In this document: piece by piece, positions 32,480-40,794 of the stretch
How the letters are laid out: each line of letters starts with the position of its first letter
How positions within the stretch are numbered: the stretch's first letter is position 1
Origin: Alphaproteobacteria bacterium
GTDB taxonomy: Bacteria > Pseudomonadota > Alphaproteobacteria > Micropepsales > Micropepsaceae
DNA length: 41,589 nt
Direction: 5' to 3'
Assembly: GCA_003139615.1 (NCBI GenBank)
Contig: PLJH01000117.1
Span: 2,225-43,813 of the forward strand
The notes under the pieces: generated by a model
The model's database searches: none
Told to the model about the DNA's origin: nothing
Seen by the model: only the letters and a program-made list of their open reading frames with translations
Translations under genes and position numbers: made by a program

Positions 32480-32524
32480 CAGAAAACGAAAACCCCGCGC
32501 AGCTTGTGACGGCCAGCGGGGTTT
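32480..32524 (-). terminator. Rho-independent terminator
   Basis: The arms AAACCCCGC (32490-32498) and GCGGGGTTT (32516-32524) are perfect, 9 bp, with a 17-base loop. On the minus strand the stem is followed by TTTTCGTTTT, a good U-tract; on the plus strand only TTT follows. It lies between convergent genes and may serve both directions, but it is oriented best for a minus-strand transcript. Confidence 0.7.
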
Positions 32525-32594
32525 GCCGCATAGAGCGGTCTTGAGGCGTAACCTACCGCAATGATGACAAAAGTTGCCCTCCTGGTAGGCACGC
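32480..32594 (-). ncRNA. Candidate small RNA
   Basis: Read on the minus strand, a TATACT box (32606-32601) would start a transcript near 32594. It could fold into three stem-loops: CCTACC (32589-32584) with GGTAGG (32557-32552), CCGC/GCGG (32538-32526), and a terminator (32524-32490). It ends in a U-rich tract. A TTGACA (32633-32628) lies upstream, but its 21-base spacing to TATACT is too long for a normal sigma-70 promoter. No known RNA family is recognised. The RNA is a hypothesis from structure only. Confidence 0.4.
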
Positions 32595-32642
32595 AGACCA
32601 AGTATAGATGGATATTTATGAATGCTGTGTCAACGCCTCAAG
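32540..32642. repeat. Perfect 10-bp inverted repeat around the candidate small-RNA promoter
   Basis: CTTGAGGCGT (32540-32549) and ACGCCTCAAG (32633-32642) are perfect inverted repeats 83 bases apart. They bracket the promoter-like region and first stem-loop of the candidate RNA. They could be paired binding sites for a regulator or the outer stem of a longer RNA. Confidence 0.55.
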
Positions 32643-32800
32643 GCCCAGTGCGTGAAGGACAGCCTTGCGAATCGATCTTAAGTAATCTGGAATAACGGCA
32701 ATCGCGGTGAAATGACAACAGCCGGCCTGCGCTTCGCCATCTCAGGAACTCGGAATCCGCTGCGGCGATTGAAGAGCGGCGACGGAATGATGCGCCCGGA

Positions 32801-33235
32801 TTAAGACGCGTCGCTTTCCGCGAGACTTTCGACCATGCGAAGAAGGGTCCGCTGCGTCTCTTTCTTTCGGATTTGCGCGAACGCGCGATAGAGACGCTCG
32901 CCTTCGGTGCTGGTGACGAACGCCAGGAGCTGCTGGTAGGCAGGGACCGCCGCGGCATCGGAACCGGCGGAATTTTCCGCTTCGAGGCCGTCGAAAAATT
33001 CGGTCACGGGAACACGCAGAAAGCGCGCGATCTGAAACAGCTTGCCGGCGCTGACGCGGTTGGTGCCGTTTTCGTATTTCTGGATTTGCTGGAAGGTAAT
33101 TCCGATCGCGTTTGCGAGTTCTGTCTGGGTCGCGTTTCGCAACATACGCTGTATACGAATGCGACGGCCGATCTCGATATCGAAATCGATGATACGCCGG
33201 GTAGGGCGGCGTTCTTCCAGCTTGTTCTCCGGCAT
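32801..33235 (-). CDS. XRE-family HTH transcriptional regulator
   Basis: A 144-residue protein. The HTH_3 domain covers about residues 22-78, with IGRRIRIQRMLRNATQTELA, the recognition-helix region GITFQQIQKYENGTNRV and GKLFQIARFLRVPVTEFF. A helical tail follows, ending RLYRAFAQIRKKETQRTLLRMV. This tailed form is common in alphaproteobacteria. The ATG ending at 33235 is chosen by the family N-terminus; no good Shine-Dalgarno sequence is seen. It follows radC by 190 bases on the same strand. An AT-rich promoter-like region lies about 140 bases upstream. Targets unknown. Confidence 0.9.
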   Translation of the reverse strand: MPENKLEERRPTRRIIDFDIEIGRRIRIQRMLRNATQTELANAIGITFQQIQKYENGTNRVSAGKLFQIARFLRVPVTEFFDGLEAENSAGSDAAAVPAYQQLLAFVTSTEGERLYRAFAQIRKKETQRTLLRMVESLAESDAS

Positions 33236-33425
33236 CGAAGGACCCGTATTCGTTTTCCTGGGGCGACTGAGTGCCAATTGCCGCTTACAATCGATCCGAC
33301 TTCGACCGAAGACGGTAAATGAACAATCCAGTCTCAACGTGAATCAATTCCGGAAATATAGGTCAAATTTGTATTCAAGTCATGCGACGGGCACGGTGTT
33401 TTGTCGTATTCTGTCGCAGCATCTC

Positions 33426-34169
33426 CTACAGCAGTCCCAGCGCCTTGAAGCTGGCCGTGCCGCCCCGACCCACCACCAGATGATCGTGAACCGCAATGCG
33501 AAGTGCCTTGGCGGCCTGGACGATTTCGTTGGTCATCTCGATGTCCGCCCGGCTCGGTGTGGGGTCGCCGCTGGGGTGATTGTGCACCAGGATCATGGCC
33601 GAGGCCGAATGCTCGAGCGCCCGCCGCAGGATTTCCCGTGGATAAACGGGCGTATGATCGACCGTCCCCTGGCTCTGGACTTCGTCCGCGATCAACACAT
33701 TCTTGCGGTCGAGAAAGAGGACCCGGAATTCCTCCTGCGGCGCCCGTGCCATCGCGGCCGCGCAATAGTCGAGTAATGCGTTCCAGGAACTCAGAACCGG
33801 TCGATTCAGAAGCCGCGTTTTCGACAGACGAAGAGCGGCGGCTTCGATCACCTTGAGCTGGATCGCGGTCGCTTCCTTGATGCCGTCGATTTCGATCAAT
33901 TGTTCGATCGGCGCTCCGATGGCGTCGGCGAAACCGCCGAACTTCGCCATCAGCGCCTTTGCCAACGGCTTCACGTCGCGTCGGGGAAGAATCGTCGTGA
34001 GCACGAGTTCGAGGATTTCGTAATCCGGCATGGCGTCAGCGCCCGCCGCGAGAAAACGCGCGCGCAAACGTTCGCGATGCCCGAAGTAATGCGGGGTGCC
34101 CGCCTCGTCGTCAGAGGTAAGGGGGCTTGTCCCAGCCTTTGGGCGAGCGGGTAAAGATTTCGACCCCAT
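33426..34169 (-). CDS. radC: RadC/UPF0758 family JAB domain protein
   Basis: A 247-residue protein. The N-terminal helix-hairpin-helix-like region (about 28-110, [13 protein letters not shown] and [21 protein letters not shown]) precedes a JAB/MPN domain (about 125-247) with the metal motif [19 protein letters not shown] (HxHx...SxxD). Named for DNA repair, the family has no settled function and was shown not to correspond to the classic radC repair phenotype. The only usable start (34169) lies within the end of the methionine aminopeptidase gene, a 59-base overlap in another frame, so the two are cotranscribed. Confidence 0.92.
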   Translation of the reverse strand: MGSKSLPARPKAGTSPLTSDDEAGTPHYFGHRERLRARFLAAGADAMPDYEILELVLTTILPRRDVKPLAKALMAKFGGFADAIGAPIEQLIEIDGIKEATAIQLKVIEAAALRLSKTRLLNRPVLSSWNALLDYCAAAMARAPQEEFRVLFLDRKNVLIADEVQSQGTVDHTPVYPREILRRALEHSASAMILVHNHPSGDPTPSRADIEMTNEIVQAAKALRIAVHDHLVVGRGGTASFKALGLL

Positions 34170-34953
34170 CTTCCGTGACGCCGACGCTGTGCTCGAATTG
34201 CGCGGACAGCGAACGGTCGCGCGTCACCGCCGTCCAGCCGTCATTCAGCACTTTCACGCCGTATCCGCCGAGATTGATCATCGGCTCGACGGTGAAAAAC
34301 ATTCCCGGTTTCAGGCCAAGCCCGTAACCGGGCTTGCCGTAATGCACGATATTCGGCAGCGCATGGAATACGCGGCCAAGGCCATGACCGCAGAAATCGC
34401 GCACCACGGCGCAACGCTCTTCGCCTTCGGCGTAGGATTGAATGGCGTGGCCGATGTCGCCTGTCGTGGCGCCCGGCTTCACGACGGAGATGCCGCGCAT
34501 CATCGAATCATAGGTGATCTCGACAAGACGCATCGCTTTGCGCTTTACCTCGCCGACCGGATACATACGGCTCGTGTCCCCGTGCCAGCCGTCCACGATC
34601 ACGGTCACGTCGATATTGACGATGTCGCCATCGCGCAACGGCTTGTCGTTCGGAATGCCATGGCAAACGACGTGATTGATCGATGTGCAGAGCGTGTGTC
34701 GATAGCCGCGATAGCCGAGGCAGGCGGGCGTCGCCCCATGATCGATCACGTAGTCATAGGCCAACTTGTCCAGCGCCGCCGTCGTCACGCCGGGTTTCAC
34801 TTCGGGAACGAGCAGGTCGAGAACTTCAGCGGCCAGCCGGCCGGCCCGCCGCATGCCGTCGAACGAAGCCGCGTCGTGCACCGAAACCGCCACATTCGCG
34901 CGGCGGGCGGCGTCGAAGACGTTGGAATCCGGCATTTCAGAGGCTGACATCAT
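34111..34953 (-). CDS. map: Type I methionine aminopeptidase
   Basis: A 280-residue enzyme that removes N-terminal methionine from new proteins. The pita-bread domain has the metal ligands Asp in [19 protein letters not shown] (two Asp), His in [10 protein letters not shown], Glu in [11 protein letters not shown] and Glu in [11 protein letters not shown]. The substrate His lies in [10 protein letters not shown]. Two adjacent ATG codons (34953 and 34950) are possible starts; AGG lies just upstream. It overlaps radC at its 3' end and diverges from the CinA-type gene. An apparent open frame extending to 35748 runs antisense to cinA and is rejected. Confidence 0.96.
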   Translation of the reverse strand: MMSASEMPDSNVFDAARRANVAVSVHDAASFDGMRRAGRLAAEVLDLLVPEVKPGVTTAALDKLAYDYVIDHGATPACLGYRGYRHTLCTSINHVVCHGIPNDKPLRDGDIVNIDVTVIVDGWHGDTSRMYPVGEVKRKAMRLVEITYDSMMRGISVVKPGATTGDIGHAIQSYAEGEERCAVVRDFCGHGLGRVFHALPNIVHYGKPGYGLGLKPGMFFTVEPMINLGGYGVKVLNDGWTAVTRDRSLSAQFEHSVGVTEDGVEIFTRSPKGWDKPPYL

Positions 34954-35088
34954 CGGCCTGATCTGGGGTCTTTCTCGTTCTCTGGCAAGGCCAAGCTTGC
35001 GACCGCCTCGTGCGACATGCTTTTTAGCGCGCAAAGCTTGCGCGATCTTTACACGAGCACGCGACCACATACCAGCCTGAAGGCCACC

Positions 35089-35853
35089 ATGGAAAACGTA
35101 CAATCCGGCGAGGCGGTATCGGCAGCCGTATTGGTGATCGGGGACGAAATCCTTTCGGGCCGCACCCAGGATACGAATCTCGCTTATCTCGCCAAATTCC
35201 TGGCCTCGATCGGCATCGATCTGCGCGAAGCACGCGTGGTTCCCGATATCGAGGTTGAGATCGTGGCAGCGGTGAATGTGCTGCGCGCCCGCTATACCTA
35301 TGTGTTCACTACGGGCGGGATCGGACCGACGCATGACGACATCACGGCGGATTCGATCGCCAAGGCATTTGGCGTCGGGATCGATTATCACCCTGAAGCC
35401 CTTGCCATGCTGGGCGCACGTTACAAGCCCGGTGAATTCAACGAGATGCGCAAGCGCATGGCGCGCATCCCCGACGGGGCAACCCTGATCCGCAACAGCG
35501 TCTCCACGGCGCCCGGGTTCCAGCTCGGCAATGTGTTCGTGATGGCCGGTGTTCCCATGATCATGCGCGCCATGATGGAAGACGTAGCGCCTCGCTTGAA
35601 ACGAGGGACGGTGGTCACCACGGCCACCATCAGCGCCCGGATTGCGGAAGGCCGGATCGCGGCGCCCCTCGCACGCATTCAGGAGGGTCACAAAACGGTT
35701 GCGATCGGCAGCTACCCCTTCTACGCGGAAGATGGCTCCGGGGTACAACTCGTCGTCCGTGGCCGTGCCCCCGAGGACGTCGAGGCTGCGGCCCGGGATA
35801 TCGAGGCAGCAATCCGGGCTGAGGGTATTGAGTCGACACGGATTCGCGCCTGA
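35089..35853 (+). CDS. CinA-type molybdopterin-binding domain protein (no PncC domain)
   Basis: A 254-residue protein. The ATG at 35089 has AAGG 5 bases upstream. The MoCF_biosynth/MPT-binding domain (about 9-175) begins AAVLVIGDEILSGRTQDTN and has FTTGGIGPTHDDITADSIA, both characteristic of CinA. The C-terminal nicotinamide-nucleotide amidase (PncC) domain of full-length CinA is absent; the short form is common in alphaproteobacteria. CinA N-terminal domains hydrolyse ADP-ribose in some bacteria, which is of interest because NudC and a macrodomain protein follow 1.5-2.6 kb further on. Confidence 0.88.
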   Translation: MENVQSGEAVSAAVLVIGDEILSGRTQDTNLAYLAKFLASIGIDLREARVVPDIEVEIVAAVNVLRARYTYVFTTGGIGPTHDDITADSIAKAFGVGIDYHPEALAMLGARYKPGEFNEMRKRMARIPDGATLIRNSVSTAPGFQLGNVFVMAGVPMIMRAMMEDVAPRLKRGTVVTTATISARIAEGRIAAPLARIQEGHKTVAIGSYPFYAEDGSGVQLVVRGRAPEDVEAAARDIEAAIRAEGIESTRIRA

Positions 35854-35993
35854 GTCTTAAGGCTCTGGAAAATCAGTATAATTACGGGGTGACAGACGCG
35901 CCGACACGGTATACATTGGCATCGTTGAGGGTCGAGGGTGTCTAGGATCGGGCCGTAGTTGGGGGGCTTCATCTGAACAGACAATCGTTCAGG

Positions 35994-36033
35994 TTCTCGA
36001 GTTCCCGTTAATTTTCGGAACACTCTTCGAGAA
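35994..36033 (+). promoter_or_regulatory. Hairpin upstream of the small secreted protein gene
   Basis: TTCTCGA (35994-36000) pairs with TCGAGAA (36027-36033), and inside it GTTCC (36001-36005) pairs with GGAAC (36017-36021), with a 5-base bulge and an 11-base AT-rich loop. It lies 43 bases before the ATG. It could be a structured leader or an operator. It is not followed by a T-run, so it is unlikely to end cinA. Confidence 0.4.
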
Positions 36034-36075
36034 TCCAGGAATGGACCGAAGGGACGATCTGTGGGAGTAAGAAGT

Positions 36076-36351
36076 ATGACGATGAGACGGATCCTTGGAG
36101 CAGTTGTCGGCGGCGTGATCTTCGCCGGAGCGGGAGTCGCCGTTGCGGCCAACTTCACATCCTCCGCGCAAACGGATTTCTTCGCGCCCGGCAAGCATCA
36201 GTTCTATGTGTGGTGCGCGGGATCGTCGGACTACATGGCGACGGCGAGTGGGGCCAACGCCGAAGACGCTCAAATGAAGCTGTATAATTCCGTGAAGGCC
36301 GTGGGTCACAGCACATGCTGGCCGGTCTGGCAGGGGCGCGTGCGTACCTGA
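36076..36351 (+). CDS. Small secreted protein of unknown function
   Basis: A 91-residue protein. GGAG lies 8 bases before the ATG at 36076. The signal peptide covers about residues 1-24 (hydrophobic core GAVVGGVIFAGAGVAVA, cleavage after AVA). The mature part has two Cys next to Trp (VWCAG and STCWPVW), which could form a disulfide, and aromatic residues scattered through it. No family is recognised. It has its own strong terminator, so it is a single-gene transcript. Confidence 0.82.
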   Translation: MTMRRILGAVVGGVIFAGAGVAVAANFTSSAQTDFFAPGKHQFYVWCAGSSDYMATASGANAEDAQMKLYNSVKAVGHSTCWPVWQGRVRT

Positions 36352-36376
36352 TTTCGCGCGCATCGGGAATTTGAAG

Positions 36377-36405
36377 CGGCGGCCTCTCGGTCGCCGTTTT
36401 TATTT
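36377..36405 (+). terminator. Rho-independent terminator of the small secreted protein gene
   Basis: CGGCGGCC (36377-36384) pairs with GGTCGCCG (36389-36396), 8 bp with one G-U pair and a TCTC loop, followed by TTTTTATTT. It lies 26 bases past the stop. The T-tract overlaps the stop codon of the convergent TPR gene. Confidence 0.9.
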
Positions 36406-37275
36406 CTCGAGCTTGAGATCTCGTGCTTCCGTCGCCAGAGCGGCGGTCGCTGCAGGATCGGCCCTGAGCGCAATGCGGGCATCCGCCAGTGCCGCGTGAG
36501 CCTTATTCCGATCGCCCAGCACGGTGTAGGCGCGTATCAGGCGCTGCCATCCTTCGGGGTCGTCGGGTTCGGCCTTCAATCGCGCCGCGAGGCTTTCGAC
36601 CATCGCAGCGATGTTCGGCGCCCCGCCGTTTGTGCTTTTCAGCGCCGCAATGCGATCGACCAACACATCGTGAATCCGGGTCTGGGGCGGGATGTCCTGC
36701 AGAAGACTCTCCCATATGGCAATCGCGCGCGCATTGTCCCCCCGCGCAGCGTAGTCGAAGCCCATGTAGTAGCGCGCCCTGAGGTTCCTGGGGTCGAGAG
36801 CCAACGCGGATTTGAATGCGGCCTCGGAGTCCTCCGTGATACCGCCGGCGGCGGCACTCAGCGTTTCGCCATAGTTCGAATAGAGGCCGGCGCGCAGGTT
36901 GGCCGGCGCGATCTCTACCTCGTGCCGAAAAGCGGCTTCCGCATCCCGTGCGTCGCCGAGCCTCAGATAGCTGGGCCACAACAGGGCCCAGGCTCTGAGG
37001 TCGCCGGGTTGGCTTCGGACCCGCCAGGCGAGCGTGGTCACGAGCGAACTGAAATCGTCGGCGCTTGGACCGGTCAAAGTTCGCAACGCGAGCGCTGGTT
37101 TGCCCAGATAGATGTAAAGTCCGCCGCCAATGCCGAGCAGGAACGCACCTACGGCAGACAGCAGCACGATGCGGCTGGCCAGGCTTCCGCCCCCGACTCG
37201 CAGTATGGGCCAGCCCACGAAACCGATCGCTACGGCGGCGAGGGCAAGAAAAATCAGAACGAGCAGCGCTGTCAT
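36400..37275 (-). CDS. CcmI/CycH-like TPR protein
   Basis: A 291-residue inner-membrane protein. Two N-terminal membrane helices (about 2-22 and 37-57) are followed by periplasmic TPR repeats (about 75-285), including WRVRSQPGDLRAWALLWPSYLRLGDARDA and AFKSALALDPRNLRARYYMG. This is the layout of CcmI, which presents apocytochrome c for haem attachment. AAGGGG lies 5 bases before the ATG. The other ccm genes are not next to it, so it may be a stand-alone homologue. The gene faces nudC divergently with 119 bases between. Confidence 0.78.
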   Translation of the reverse strand: MTALLVLIFLALAAVAIGFVGWPILRVGGGSLASRIVLLSAVGAFLLGIGGGLYIYLGKPALALRTLTGPSADDFSSLVTTLAWRVRSQPGDLRAWALLWPSYLRLGDARDAEAAFRHEVEIAPANLRAGLYSNYGETLSAAAGGITEDSEAAFKSALALDPRNLRARYYMGFDYAARGDNARAIAIWESLLQDIPPQTRIHDVLVDRIAALKSTNGGAPNIAAMVESLAARLKAEPDDPEGWQRLIRAYTVLGDRNKAHAALADARIALRADPAATAALATEARDLKLEK

Positions 37276-37394
37276 CGGCGCCCCTTAGCACGGCGGCGAA
37301 ATATGCGCGACCGCGTCCGGTACAAATCAATCTGGCTTGCCTTCTTGTCCGCCGTCTCTAGGTTTGTGGCCTGTCTGGCAGACGAAGGTGGTTG

Positions 37395-38315
37395 ATGATT
37401 CCTTTCTCCGGCAATCCATTGAACAGGGCGAGCGAGAAACGGCCTGACTCTGACTGGGTCGCAGCGAAGCGACGCGATCCGTCCTCGCTGATTCTTCCTC
37501 TTTGGCGCCTGCAGCCCTTTTTGCTGGGGTCCGAAAAATCGCGCGGTCCGCTTGAGGCGGGCTTCCTGATGCCGGGGCTCGCCGAACAACTGGCAGCCGA
37601 TGACGCGCCCTGGGTTCTGCTGGGTCTGGAAGGCGAGCGGGCGCTGTTCGCCCTCGATATCAGCGCCGCGAAAGATCCGGCAAACGAAGGTGCTCTCGCA
37701 GGTCTGGGGCACTTCCGCGACATGCGCGCTGCGGCAATGCTTTTGCCGGATAAAGACACCGCGATTCTCGGTCAGGCGAAAGCGCTGATCGATTGGCATC
37801 AGCGCAATGGTTTTTGTCCGCGCTGCGGCAGCCGAACGGCGCTCGCGGATGCGGGATACAAGCGCGTTTGCAGCAATTGCAATGCGGAACATTTCCCCCG
37901 CACCGATCCTGTGGTCATCATGCTCGCGACATTTGGCGACTCTTGCCTTGTCGGGCGCGGAAAGCAGTTTCCGCCGGGCATGTTTTCTGCGTTGGCCGGA
38001 TTCATCGAACCGGGCGAAACGATCGAAGAAGCCGTGCGCCGCGAACTGTTCGAAGAGGCAGGTGTGCGAACGGGTGCCGTTCATTATTACGCGACGCAAC
38101 CCTGGCCGTTCCCGTCGTCGCTGATGATCGGATGTTTTGCAGAGGCGACCGGTCCTGAAATCAACGTCGACGGCAACGAATTGGCGGAAGCGTTCTGGCT
38201 CGAACGCACCAAAGCGCGCGCACTGATCGGAGGCGAAAGGGTCGATGGATTGTGGGTGCCGCCGTCAATCGCCATTGCCCATCACCTGATCAAGGCATGG
38301 GCCAACAAGGATTAA
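37395..38315 (+). CDS. nudC: NAD+ diphosphatase / NADH pyrophosphatase (Nudix)
   Basis: A 306-residue enzyme. Residues about 141-170 form a zinc ribbon (CPRCG and CSNCNAEHF). The Nudix box GFIEPGETIEEAVRRELFEEAG lies about 200-221 (the REL-x2-E-x-G core visible), followed by the NudC-specific QPWPFPSSLM. It splits NAD(H) into NMN(H) and AMP and removes NAD caps from RNA. GAAGG lies about 6 bases before the ATG at 37395. The macrodomain gene follows on the same strand after 112 bases, so both act on NAD-derived nucleotides. Confidence 0.95.
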   Translation: MIPFSGNPLNRASEKRPDSDWVAAKRRDPSSLILPLWRLQPFLLGSEKSRGPLEAGFLMPGLAEQLAADDAPWVLLGLEGERALFALDISAAKDPANEGALAGLGHFRDMRAAAMLLPDKDTAILGQAKALIDWHQRNGFCPRCGSRTALADAGYKRVCSNCNAEHFPRTDPVVIMLATFGDSCLVGRGKQFPPGMFSALAGFIEPGETIEEAVRRELFEEAGVRTGAVHYYATQPWPFPSSLMIGCFAEATGPEINVDGNELAEAFWLERTKARALIGGERVDGLWVPPSIAIAHHLIKAWANKD

Positions 38316-38427
38316 TTTGGCGACGGGACTTACGCAGTCCGTTGCGCTCAAGAATTCAATGGAATAGCCGCGCGCGAGGCCCCAACATCGATTGCGGCAC
38401 ACGAAAGTCGGATGCTAGATTTTCGCC

Positions 38428-38970
38428 ATGGTCTCCAATTCCGAAATCGCAGCGCGCCTCGAGGCGATCGAAGGCGACATCACCACGCTTAAGGTGGATG
38501 CTGTCGTGAATGCCGCAAATGCGCCGCTCATGCGGGGCGGCGGCGTTGACGGCGCGATCCGGCGCGCGGCCGGGTTTGAGATCGATGAAGATTTGCAACG
38601 AATCGGGCACTGCGAACCCGGCACGTCGATTTTCACATTCGGTTACCGACTGCCCGCAAGCTATGTCATCCACACGGTCGCCCCGGTGTGGTCGGGCATG
38701 AACGGCAACGCGCAAGAGGAACGAATATTTTCGGCGTGTTATGCGAGCGCACTCAAGCTCGCCGACGAAAACGACATCGATTCGATCGCATTTCCTGCCA
38801 TTGGAACCGGCGCATATCGCTGGCCGCCGCAGCTTGCGGCCGAACTTGCGCTGGCGGCGGTGGTTCGCCATCTGCGAGATGGCGGCAGGCAGACGCGCGT
38901 GATCTTCTGTTGTTTCGCGGTCGTGGATCGTGAGCGCTATGCCGATCTCATTTCACGCTTGGCGGGATGA
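38428..38970 (+). CDS. Macrodomain protein, O-acetyl-ADP-ribose deacetylase type
   Basis: A 180-residue single-domain protein of the YmdB/MacroD type. The ADP-ribose-binding elements are GDITTLKVDAVVNAANAPL and the GGGVDGAIRRAAG loop, near residues 10-45. IEGDITTLK is the beta1 strand and IAFPAIGTGAYRWP the phosphate loop. It removes acetyl from O-acetyl-ADP-ribose or mono-ADP-ribose from acidic residues. It lies behind nudC and shares the ADP-ribose theme. It is convergent with pheA. Confidence 0.95.
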   Translation: MVSNSEIAARLEAIEGDITTLKVDAVVNAANAPLMRGGGVDGAIRRAAGFEIDEDLQRIGHCEPGTSIFTFGYRLPASYVIHTVAPVWSGMNGNAQEERIFSACYASALKLADENDIDSIAFPAIGTGAYRWPPQLAAELALAAVVRHLRDGGRQTRVIFCCFAVVDRERYADLISRLAG

Positions 38971-38997
38971 ATTCCTTACGAAGCCCGCTGACCAGTC

Positions 38998-39870
38998 TCA
39001 CATCGACGGCATCCGGGCGCGGAACGGATGGGCGGGATAGACGCCGAGGATGGTCAGCTTGCTGGTGAAGAAGCGCAACTCTTCCAATGCGAGTCGCACA
39101 TTGTGTTCCTGCGGGTGTCCTTCGATGTCGGCATAGAACTGCGTCGCGTTGAATGAGCCGCCGAGCTGGTAGCTTTCGAGCTTGGTCATGTTGACGCCGT
39201 TGGTTGCGAAGCCGCCCATGGCTTTGTAGAGCGCGGCGGGTACGTTGCGGACGCGAAATACGAATGTCGTCACGACAGGTCCCGAATCGAGCGGCGCGTC
39301 ATCGGGTTCGTGCGCCATAATGAGGAAGCGCGTCATGTTGTGCGACTCGTCTTCGACATCGGCTTTGAGAATATCGAGCCCGTAGATCTCCGCGGCCAGT
39401 CCTGACGCGATTGCGGCGACAGTTGGGTCATTCAATTCTGCGACGTGGCGCGCCGAGCCGGCCGTGTCGTGCCAGTTTTGTGCTGTGAGCTTCATGTCGC
39501 GGATCAGCTTGCGGCACTGCCCGAGTGCGGGTCCCTGGCTCAACACGGTTTTCAAGCCGTCGAGAGTCGCGCCCTTCACTCCCAGCAATTGATGGCGCAC
39601 GCGATGAAAGTGCTCGCCCACGATGTACAGGCCGGCATCGGGCAGCAGATGATGAATGTCCGCAATTCGCCCGTGAAGAGAATTCTCCACCGGGATGATC
39701 GCGAGTTCCGTTTCACCATCGCGCACAGCCGCTACCGCGTCATCGAATGTCGGATAGGGAACCGTGGCGACATGCGGCAGAGCTTCTCGCGCCGCCAGGT
39801 TTGCGTAAGCGCCGGGCTCCCCCTGAAAGGCGACTTTCTGCGCGCGAGCGATAAGCGTGGACGTCGTCAT
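38998..39870 (-). CDS. pheA: Prephenate dehydratase
   Basis: A 290-residue monofunctional enzyme that converts prephenate to phenylpyruvate in phenylalanine synthesis. The catalytic domain (about 10-190) starts KVAFQGEPGAYANLAA and contains NSLHGRIADIHHLL and NMTRFLIMA (the TRF motif that is catalytic). The C-terminal ACT domain (about 200-285) binds phenylalanine as feedback inhibitor; its ESRP motif is ESYQ here. The start ATG overlaps the kdsB stop (ATGA), so it is the second gene of a pair. No chorismate mutase domain is fused. Confidence 0.95.
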   Translation of the reverse strand: MTTSTLIARAQKVAFQGEPGAYANLAAREALPHVATVPYPTFDDAVAAVRDGETELAIIPVENSLHGRIADIHHLLPDAGLYIVGEHFHRVRHQLLGVKGATLDGLKTVLSQGPALGQCRKLIRDMKLTAQNWHDTAGSARHVAELNDPTVAAIASGLAAEIYGLDILKADVEDESHNMTRFLIMAHEPDDAPLDSGPVVTTFVFRVRNVPAALYKAMGGFATNGVNMTKLESYQLGGSFNATQFYADIEGHPQEHNVRLALEELRFFTSKLTILGVYPAHPFRARMPSM

Positions 39871-40619
39871 AACGGCTTGCTCCGGGATGGGCGTCCCAGC
39901 AACGCACGTGCTTTTTCGAGATCGGCTGGAGTGTCGACACTGAGCGGAACGACGTCAACGCGCGCAACCGCGATGGTCATGCCCGCTTCGAGCGCGCGCA
40001 GCTGTTCAAGCTTTTCGCGTCTCTCGAGCGGTGAGGGCGCGAGCTTTACGAAGCGCGCCAGTGCTGAGCGACGGAAGGCATAGATACCAATGTGATGAAA
40101 CAGTGGGCCGTCGCCAGTCGGGATTCGTGCGCGCGAAAAATAAAGCGCGCGGCCGCGTTCTCCCGTCACATCCCACACAACCACGGGCTTCACGACGCTG
40201 GGATTGTCGTAATCGGCAGAATCGTCGATCTCTGCGGCGAGCGTCGCAATATCGGCTCCCGTCGTCACGAGCGCGTCGACAACCGTGCGTATGCTTTGGG
40301 AATCGAGGGCAGGCAGATCACCTTGCAGGTTTACAATCACGTCGCGGTTCTGTTCGGGATCAAGTTTTTCCACAGCCGCGAATACGCGATCGGAACCGGA
40401 AGGAAGATCGGGATCGGTCAGAAACGCGGTTCCGCCGGCGCTCTCGATTGCGTCGGCGATTTCGCGTTCGGCTGCGGCAACGACGACAGGTCCCACATCC
40501 GCCGCGACCGCTTGCCGCCACACGCGCACGATCATCGGGACGCCGGCGATGTCCGCAAGCGGTTTGCCGGGCAGTCTGGTCGATGCCATCCGCGCGGGTA
40601 TGACGACGATCGCTCTCAT
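39867..40619 (-). CDS. kdsB: 3-deoxy-manno-octulosonate cytidylyltransferase
   Basis: A 250-residue enzyme that activates Kdo as CMP-Kdo for lipid A core synthesis. The signature is IPARMASTRLPGKPLADIAG at the N-terminus (nucleotide-binding loop). The typical elements LPSGSDRV, VNLQGDLPALD and HHIGIYAFRRSAL follow. It leads the kdsB-pheA pair. Its 5' side diverges from the cytochrome c gene over 175 bases, an order found in many alphaproteobacteria. Confidence 0.96.
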   Translation of the reverse strand: MRAIVVIPARMASTRLPGKPLADIAGVPMIVRVWRQAVAADVGPVVVAAAEREIADAIESAGGTAFLTDPDLPSGSDRVFAAVEKLDPEQNRDVIVNLQGDLPALDSQSIRTVVDALVTTGADIATLAAEIDDSADYDNPSVVKPVVVWDVTGERGRALYFSRARIPTGDGPLFHHIGIYAFRRSALARFVKLAPSPLERREKLEQLRALEAGMTIAVARVDVVPLSVDTPADLEKARALLGRPSRSKPL

Positions 40620-40794
40620 GCGAGTCTGCCTTCCAACTTATGCGACGCTTCGCCGCAATGACGCATCAATGTCGGCGGGTAATGTCGCGCCGGTCCTCAC
40701 GGGGGGCATCCCGGGCTCAGTGCCCATCATTGCCGCCATTCCCTTCCGAGAACCTTGAGCGGCGCAAGCCCCCTGCAATGCGGAGCGTGACCTT

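Larger units (their letters stand above)
32471..32800. other. Gene-free stretch with strong secondary structure (330 bp)
   Basis: No protein gene is supported between the convergent LysR and XRE genes. The stretch contains a terminator-like hairpin, nested inverted repeats and a promoter-like sequence, together read as a candidate small RNA on the minus strand and described separately. The remaining part (32650-32800) shows nothing I can name. Confidence 0.6.

Noticed and set aside
32338-32544. Plus-strand frame at the end of the second LysR gene
   Set aside because: It lies in another frame inside the LysR coding region and runs through the terminator hairpin.
32601-32633. TTGACA and TATACT as a complete sigma-70 promoter
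   Set aside because: The spacer is 21 bases, longer than the usual 16-18. Kept only as supporting evidence for the candidate RNA, not listed as a promoter.
34954-35748. Long minus-strand open frame continuous with map
   Set aside because: It runs antisense to the well-supported cinA-type gene, and the methionine aminopeptidase family starts at the ATG near 34953.
35987-36004. GTTC repeats resembling an alphaproteobacterial LexA box
   Set aside because: The spacing between GTTC copies is 2, 4 or 10 bases, not the 7 needed for GTTC-N7-GTTC.
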